The translations under genes and the position numbers were made by a program. From positions 24,966,518 through 25,030,517 of the forward strand of contig JABAKD010000002.1 of NCBI GenBank assembly GCA_012845835.1: a stretch of 64,000 nt of DNA, written 5' to 3'. Positions 63,361-64,000 of the stretch are shown here, in pieces; within the stretch, counting starts at the first letter, position 1, and every line of letters begins with the position of its first letter. This stretch comes from Undaria pinnatifida. Its lineage: Eukaryota > Sar > Phaeophyceae > Laminariales > Alariaceae. A model generated the notes under the pieces. It was given only the letters and a program-made list of their open reading frames with translations, was not told the DNA's origin and did not search any database.

Positions 63361-64000
63361 CAGTAGTACGAGGATCGTCTTCGGGTTGCGGTCGACTTGA
63401 ATTGCCGTGGGTGGCAGAAGTTGAAAAAAGGGGGGGGGGGACAGGCTGTGCGTATTGCACATGGTACGAGCTACCTCGCACTGCAATAAACAAAACGGAG
63501 CCTAGTAGCATGCACCTGGTATCGGTTACCACACAGATAGTCATCTCGAGGAGGGTGTCTAGGCTCGTCAGGAGGCTAGAAGGAGCAGGGAGGGGGGGGG
63601 GGGCGTAGGGGGTGGTAGACTCAGACTCATGGCTTGGGATAGAGACAAAGCCAGGACGCGGCTTAGGAGAAAACGTACCAATATGTAGGCAAATTAACCT
63701 CTAACAATAAGTCGCTGAACCGGTAACATGAACAGTAGATCGATTCCAGGGGCTGGTGGAAGGCAGAGAAATTCAATGTCAATCAACGTGAATATGCAGC
63801 CTCCACAGATGCTGCCACTAGAGGTGAGTAAAGTATAATAACGTACCTGTTAGTATTTCGTGGGGGGGATACTATAGGTGCTGCGATTACTGGCAGTACG
63901 TTGGGGTTCGATACTGCTCAAACTGCGAGTACTCGGAGGGTTGTGCGCTCTGGACACTGCCTTACTACTTGTACCAAGTATTTTTCGAGGTTCGATACTG
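63361..64000. other. unassigned DNA to window edge
   Basis: G-runs at 63431-63440 and 63590-63603. GGTTCGATACTG occurs twice (63906, 63989). No gene was seen. Confidence 0.35.

Overview
This window looks like intergenic nuclear DNA of a eukaryote. I find no bacterial operons, rRNA genes, intact tRNA genes, CRISPR arrays or convincing host protein gene. Almost every open frame is short, overlaps frames on the other strand, or lies in a simple repeat. What can be supported is a dense graveyard of transposable elements, often nested, with many micro- and minisatellites and at least four short interstitial CCCTAA/TTAGGG blocks. Together with a LINE whose relatives I recall from algal and oomycete genomes, and a DIRS/Crypton-type tyrosine recombinase relic, this suggests a protist or alga, possibly a stramenopile such as a brown alga. 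The taxon is an inference and was not tested.

Protein-coding relics are few. A 5'-truncated LINE ('L1') lies at 23.0-24.4 kb on the minus strand, with a second 3' piece at 51.9-52.2 kb. A second LINE ('L2') left its C-terminal zinc-knuckle region at 28.4, 37.6 and 56.5 kb and its 3' UTR module at 7.3, 27.7, 37.0 and 57.0 kb. A decayed tyrosine recombinase lies at 21.3-22.3 kb. A possible end of a hAT transposase lies at 43.9 kb.

Non-autonomous elements dominate. A miniature LTR family (TRIM-like, LTR about 84 bp, PBS complementary to tRNA-Ser, polypurine tract) appears at 13.6, 17.9-18.4, 18.5-20.1, 43.0, 45.6, 49.3-49.7 and 53.3 kb. One copy at 53.3 kb is an LTR joined to about 55 nt of antisense tRNA-Ser(GGA). 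DNA elements with visible ends are a 2.3-kb hAT relic with an 8-bp target duplication (41.8-44.2 kb), a 1.06-kb element with 22-bp TIRs inserted into a TRIM (18.9-19.9 kb), and three TA-flanked MITE families. Short retroposon families, labelled here A, B, D, F, G, H, J, K, M and N, fill much of the rest. Families D and G carry tRNA-like A/B boxes.

Layout: 0-14 kb is repeat islands in unassigned DNA. 14-17 kb is GC-richer, with a duplicated segment whose reading frame is conserved. 17.9-24.6 kb holds an inverted TRIM cluster, the tyrosine recombinase and L1. 24.7-41 kb is a mosaic of short families and large trinucleotide arrays. 41.6-45.7 kb is the nested hAT and B-family cluster. 45.7-47.4 kb is CATA arrays. 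47.5-64 kb is again a mosaic. The elements do not act together as a pathway. Their nesting gives a relative order of insertion.
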